Of a DNA stretch of 64,000 bases, positions 61,607-64,000 are shown in pieces. The position numbers were made by a program, and so were the translations under genes. The notes below the pieces were generated by a model. That model was not told the DNA's origin. It ran no database searches and worked only from the letters and a program-made list of their open reading frames with translations. Where the stretch lies: NCBI RefSeq assembly GCF_900637665.1, contig NZ_LR134386.1:2906501-2970500 (forward strand), read 5' to 3'. The stretch is from Chryseobacterium nakagawai (GTDB taxonomy: Bacteria > Bacteroidota > Bacteroidia > Flavobacteriales > Weeksellaceae). Every line of letters starts with the position of its first letter. The stretch's first letter is position 1.

Positions 61607-62445
61607 TACATTCCTTTTTAATGATAGGTCAGTCAAATATGGCTGGTCGGGGCTATCTAAAAGAAGTTCCGTCTATTTATGATGAGCATATTAAAATGCA
61701 AAGAAACGGATTATGGCAAATCATGTCCGAACCTATTAATTTTGACCGTCCCAGTTCCGGTGTGGGACTTGCCGCTTCATTTGCCGCATCCTGGAGGCTC
61801 GATAACCTGGAAGAGGAGATAGGATTGATCCCATGTGCTGATGGAGGAACCAGTCTTGATGATTGGGCTGTAGGTGGTGCTTTATTTGAAAATGCTATAT
61901 CACAAGCAAAACTTGCACAACGAACAAGTCAGCTTTCCGGGATCTTATGGCATCAGGGCGAAAATGATTGTTCTCCGGAAAAAGCTGAGAGATATAGTGA
62001 AAAATTTGCTGTAATAATTAAGACATTGCGTCAGGAATTAAATGTTCCGGAAATTCCTCTTATAATAGGTGGCTTAGGAGACTTCCTGTCCAGTGGTATC
62101 TTTGGGCAATATTTCGCTTCATATCCTTTAATTAATCAGGCATTAGAAGACTTTGCAAAAGCTCATGCAGACTGTTATTTTGTTACTGCAGAAGGGCTTA
62201 CTGCTAATGCTGACAATATTCATTTTAATGCTTTGTCACAAAGAATATTGGGGGTCAGATATTATAGCGCTTTTCGTGATTTAAAACATCTTCTTGAATC
62301 TCATAATGATGAAGAAAATAGATTAACAACAATCTATAACCGTCCTTATACCCAAACCGAAAAAATCAAACTATTGGAGCATGAATTTGCAGTTGGAAAT
62401 ATTGAACCTAAAGATTTTCTGTCAGAATTAGCTATACTTAGATAG
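61603..62445 (+). CDS. Sialate O-acetylesterase-like (SASA/SGNH) carbohydrate esterase
   Basis: A 280-residue cytosolic protein. It has GQSNMAGRG at residues 7-15, the serine nucleophile block of the SASA family, a glycine/asparagine region (ADGGTSLDDWAVGG) and WHQGENDCS, whose histidine and glutamate are conserved, and a late NIHFNALSQRILG with the acid-histidine pair. Such enzymes remove acetyl groups from sugars. No signal peptide, unlike many relatives. It overlaps the TetR gene by 4 bp, so the two are translationally coupled and it is the probable target of that regulator. Confidence 0.88.
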   Translation: MIHSFLMIGQSNMAGRGYLKEVPSIYDEHIKMQRNGLWQIMSEPINFDRPSSGVGLAASFAASWRLDNLEEEIGLIPCADGGTSLDDWAVGGALFENAISQAKLAQRTSQLSGILWHQGENDCSPEKAERYSEKFAVIIKTLRQELNVPEIPLIIGGLGDFLSSGIFGQYFASYPLINQALEDFAKAHADCYFVTAEGLTANADNIHFNALSQRILGVRYYSAFRDLKHLLESHNDEENRLTTIYNRPYTQTEKIKLLEHEFAVGNIEPKDFLSELAILR

Positions 62446-62464
62446 AGCGTAATATATTCATATT

Positions 62465-62500
62465 AAAAAACAGCACCAATGATGATGCTGTTTTTTTGAT
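62465..62500. terminator. Bidirectional terminator between the esterase gene and pncA
   Basis: Perfect 11-bp stem AAAAAACAGCA / TGCTGTTTTTT at 62465-62496; runs of T on both strands. Confidence 0.9.
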
Positions 62501-62524
62501 ACATTCTAGTATATCATTATTATT

Positions 62525-63130
62525 TTATCCAAGTACGGTGACTCCTTTTTCAATCATTTCATAGATTGCGTCTCTGCCATTATCCGGTTTTACATTTACC
62601 GCACGGGTTCCGTTGAAATGAAGGCAAGTAATATATCCATTTGTCACAGCATCCTGAGCTGTAAATTTTACACAATAATCCATTGCCAATCCTACAATTT
62701 CCACTAATTGAATATCATGGTATTTCAAGAAATCATCCAATCCGGTTTTCATGAAATGATTGTTGTCCTGGAAACCACTATAGCTATCTATTTCAATGTT
62801 TTTTCCTTTTTGTATGATATGGGTAACTTTACTTTGGTTTAAATCTTTATGGAATTCAGCACCGAAAGTTCCCTGTACACAGTGATCCGGCCACATAAAT
62901 TGTGGAACGCCATTTAGAATAATACTTTCACCTACTTGACGTCCGTTACTGCTAGCAAAGCTTTTATGTCCTACAGGATGCCAGTCTTGAGTTAAAATGA
63001 TCTGATCATATTCGTTTTCATCCATCAGAAGGTTGATATAAGGAATAATCTCATTGGCTCCCGGTACTGCTAATGCTCCGCCTTCACAAAAATCATTCTG
63101 TACATCGACTATTATTAATGCTTTTTTCAT
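62525..63130 (-). CDS. pncA: Nicotinamidase/pyrazinamidase
   Basis: A 201-residue cysteine hydrolase that turns nicotinamide into nicotinate for NAD salvage. The motifs are complete: VDVQNDFCEGGAL with catalytic Asp9, TQDWHPVGHKSF with metal aspartate and histidines, WPDHCVQGTFGAEFH, and the nucleophile cysteine in GLAMDYCVKFTAQDA. Length is normal. A TAGTTTTG promoter box lies 32-39 bases upstream. It is relevant to note that the same window encodes a predicted NAD-degrading surface protein, though nothing links the two. Confidence 0.95.
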   Translation of the reverse strand: MKKALIIVDVQNDFCEGGALAVPGANEIIPYINLLMDENEYDQIILTQDWHPVGHKSFASSNGRQVGESIILNGVPQFMWPDHCVQGTFGAEFHKDLNQSKVTHIIQKGKNIEIDSYSGFQDNNHFMKTGLDDFLKYHDIQLVEIVGLAMDYCVKFTAQDAVTNGYITCLHFNGTRAVNVKPDNGRDAIYEMIEKGVTVLG

Positions 63131-63161
63131 ATTTTGACTTCTCGAATTTTTGATAAATTTA

Positions 63162-63169
63162 CAAAACTA
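63162..63169 (-). promoter_or_regulatory. -7 promoter box of pncA
   Basis: Minus-strand TAGTTTTG fits TAnnTTTG, 32 bases before the start codon. Confidence 0.55.
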
Positions 63170-63341
63170 ATTGGCAAAAATTTGTCCAAAATCAAATTAT
63201 CGGACAAATCGACAATAAAAAAGCTAAAGGCGACAAGCTGGAAGAATGAGGCTGTAAGTTACTTTTAGTTTTACCACTACTAACTGTTACCTTTAAAAGG
63301 AGTATCATTATTCGCATCATCCACCATCCAGCCTTTTAGCG

Positions 63342-63349
63342 TATCTTTG
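63342..63349 (+). promoter_or_regulatory. -7 promoter box of the DEAD-box helicase gene
   Basis: TATCTTTG fits TAnnTTTG exactly, 20 bases before the start codon. Confidence 0.6.
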
Positions 63350-63368
63350 CAGTAAATAAATAGTTTTT

Positions 63369-64000
63369 ATGTCATTTGAATCGTTAGGATTATCACACAA
63401 TATTATTCGTTCCGTTAAAAAACTTGGGTATTTAAAACCTTTTCCAATCCAGGAACAAGCTGTACCAGTTATTTTACAAGGAAAAGATCTGATGGGAATT
63501 GCGCAGACTGGTTCTGGAAAAACAGCTTGTTTTGTGATGCCTATTTTAGAAAAATTACAAAATTCAGAAGCTAAAAAAGGACGTAATATTCAGGTTTTAA
63601 TATTGGTGCCAACTCGTGAATTAGCTATTCAGATTGATGAAGTTTTCAGAGCATTTACTGAAAATCTGAAGCGTGAAATTCGTACTATGGCTGTTTATGG
63701 AGGAGTTTCTATCAATCCACAGATGAAAGGCTTGTTTGGTGTAGAAGTTCTGATAGCAACTCCCGGACGTTTGTTGGATTTGATTGATCATAATGCATTG
63801 AGTATTTCAGAAATTCAACATTTAGTCATTGATGAAGCGGATAAAATGTTTCAATTAGGCTTTGGCGAAGAGATGAATAAGCTTTTTGCTTTAATGCCTG
63901 TAGTGAAGCAAACCACTTTATTCTCAGCGACTTTAAATGATAAAGTTTCTGAGGTGAAAGAACGCTTATCTATTCATCCTACGATCGTTGAAATTAAAAA
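63369..64000 (+). CDS. DEAD-box RNA helicase, N-terminal part (cut by window edge)
   Basis: The frame opens with MSFESLGLSHNIIRSVKKLG and stays open to the end of the window, giving the first 210 residues. Helicase motifs appear in order: Q motif (PFPIQEQAVP), motif I AQTGSGKT, Ia PTRELAIQ, Ib TPGRLLDL, motif II DEAD in VIDEADKMF and motif III SAT. It unwinds RNA, probably in ribosome assembly or cold adaptation as in RhlE-like relatives. The second RecA-like domain and C-terminus lie outside the window. A promoter box is 20 bases upstream. Confidence 0.96.
   Translation, partial: MSFESLGLSHNIIRSVKKLGYLKPFPIQEQAVPVILQGKDLMGIAQTGSGKTACFVMPILEKLQNSEAKKGRNIQVLILVPTRELAIQIDEVFRAFTENLKREIRTMAVYGGVSINPQMKGLFGVEVLIATPGRLLDLIDHNALSISEIQHLVIDEADKMFQLGFGEEMNKLFALMPVVKQTTLFSATLNDKVSEVKERLSIHPTIVEIK

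Noticed and set aside
1..64000. CRISPR arrays, tRNA or rRNA genes, complete insertion sequences, prophage
   Set aside because: No regularly spaced direct repeats, cloverleaf-like sequences, transposase genes or phage structural genes were recognised; the only phage-like feature is the S74 domain of a surface fibre.

Overview
The window is AT-rich, dense chromosomal DNA from a member of the Flavobacteriia, most probably Chryseobacterium or a close relative. The basis is: several secreted proteins ending in type IX secretion (T9SS) sorting domains with a YPNP motif; flavobacterial promoters of the TAnnTTTG type placed just before start codons; few Shine-Dalgarno sequences; and families typical of the phylum (small outer-membrane beta-barrels, DUF4230, DUF4932, SatD/DUF3307, short LeuA). 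No rRNA, tRNA, CRISPR array, prophage or intact insertion sequence was seen.

Layout. 1-2.1 kb: the tail of an Rhs-type polymorphic toxin (JAB-like tip) with a downstream gene, then a second, orphan Rhs tip with its own toxin domain and a small membrane protein. 2.5-6.3 kb: three tandem T9SS-exported M28 zinc peptidases. 6.6-7.3 kb: rpmI-rplT. 7.4-22.5 kb: an accessory block lying between rpmI-rplT and infC-thrS, which are normally adjacent. It holds a membrane glycosyltransferase, a bulb-lectin lipoprotein, an alpha/beta hydrolase, a run of SMI1/KNR4 (SUKH) and other immunity-like genes and lipoproteins, and a TPR histidine kinase/LuxR-type response regulator pair. 22.6-25.2 kb: infC and thrS. 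25.3-29.3 kb: a DUF4932 metallopeptidase, an M19 dipeptidase and a TPR-like protein, with a palindromic repeat element. 29.5-33.8 kb: leuACDB.

33.9-35.7 kb: a four-gene operon (MazG-like NTP pyrophosphohydrolase, monothiol thioredoxin-like protein, DUF4230, small hydrophilic protein). 36.0-37.1 kb: a predicted surface lipoprotein carrying a TNT-type NAD glycohydrolase domain, followed by a small zinc-ribbon protein that may be its immunity partner. 37.6-42.9 kb: two large reprolysin-like T9SS metallopeptidases. 43.1-46.9 kb: DinB-like protein, acyl-CoA dehydrogenase and a secreted endonuclease I. 47.0-51.0 kb: a flavobacterial structured repeat RNA, the SatD-HTH/DUF3307 pair behind three phased operators, purC and purF.

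51.2-58.4 kb: a glycerophosphodiesterase, four tandem outer-membrane beta-barrel genes each with its own terminator, and a surface fibre with an S74 autoprocessing domain. 58.5-64 kb: aroB, an RluB-type pseudouridine synthase, a TetR regulator with a perfect operator driving a sialate-O-acetylesterase-like gene, pncA, and the start of a DEAD-box helicase cut by the window edge.

The most interesting material is the TNT lipoprotein and its neighbour, the SatD-HTH/DUF3307 operon with operators phased at 29 bp, the Rhs tip array, and the immunity-rich block that splits the thrS-infC-rpmI-rplT cluster. Functions are inferred from motifs read by eye; no database search was run.
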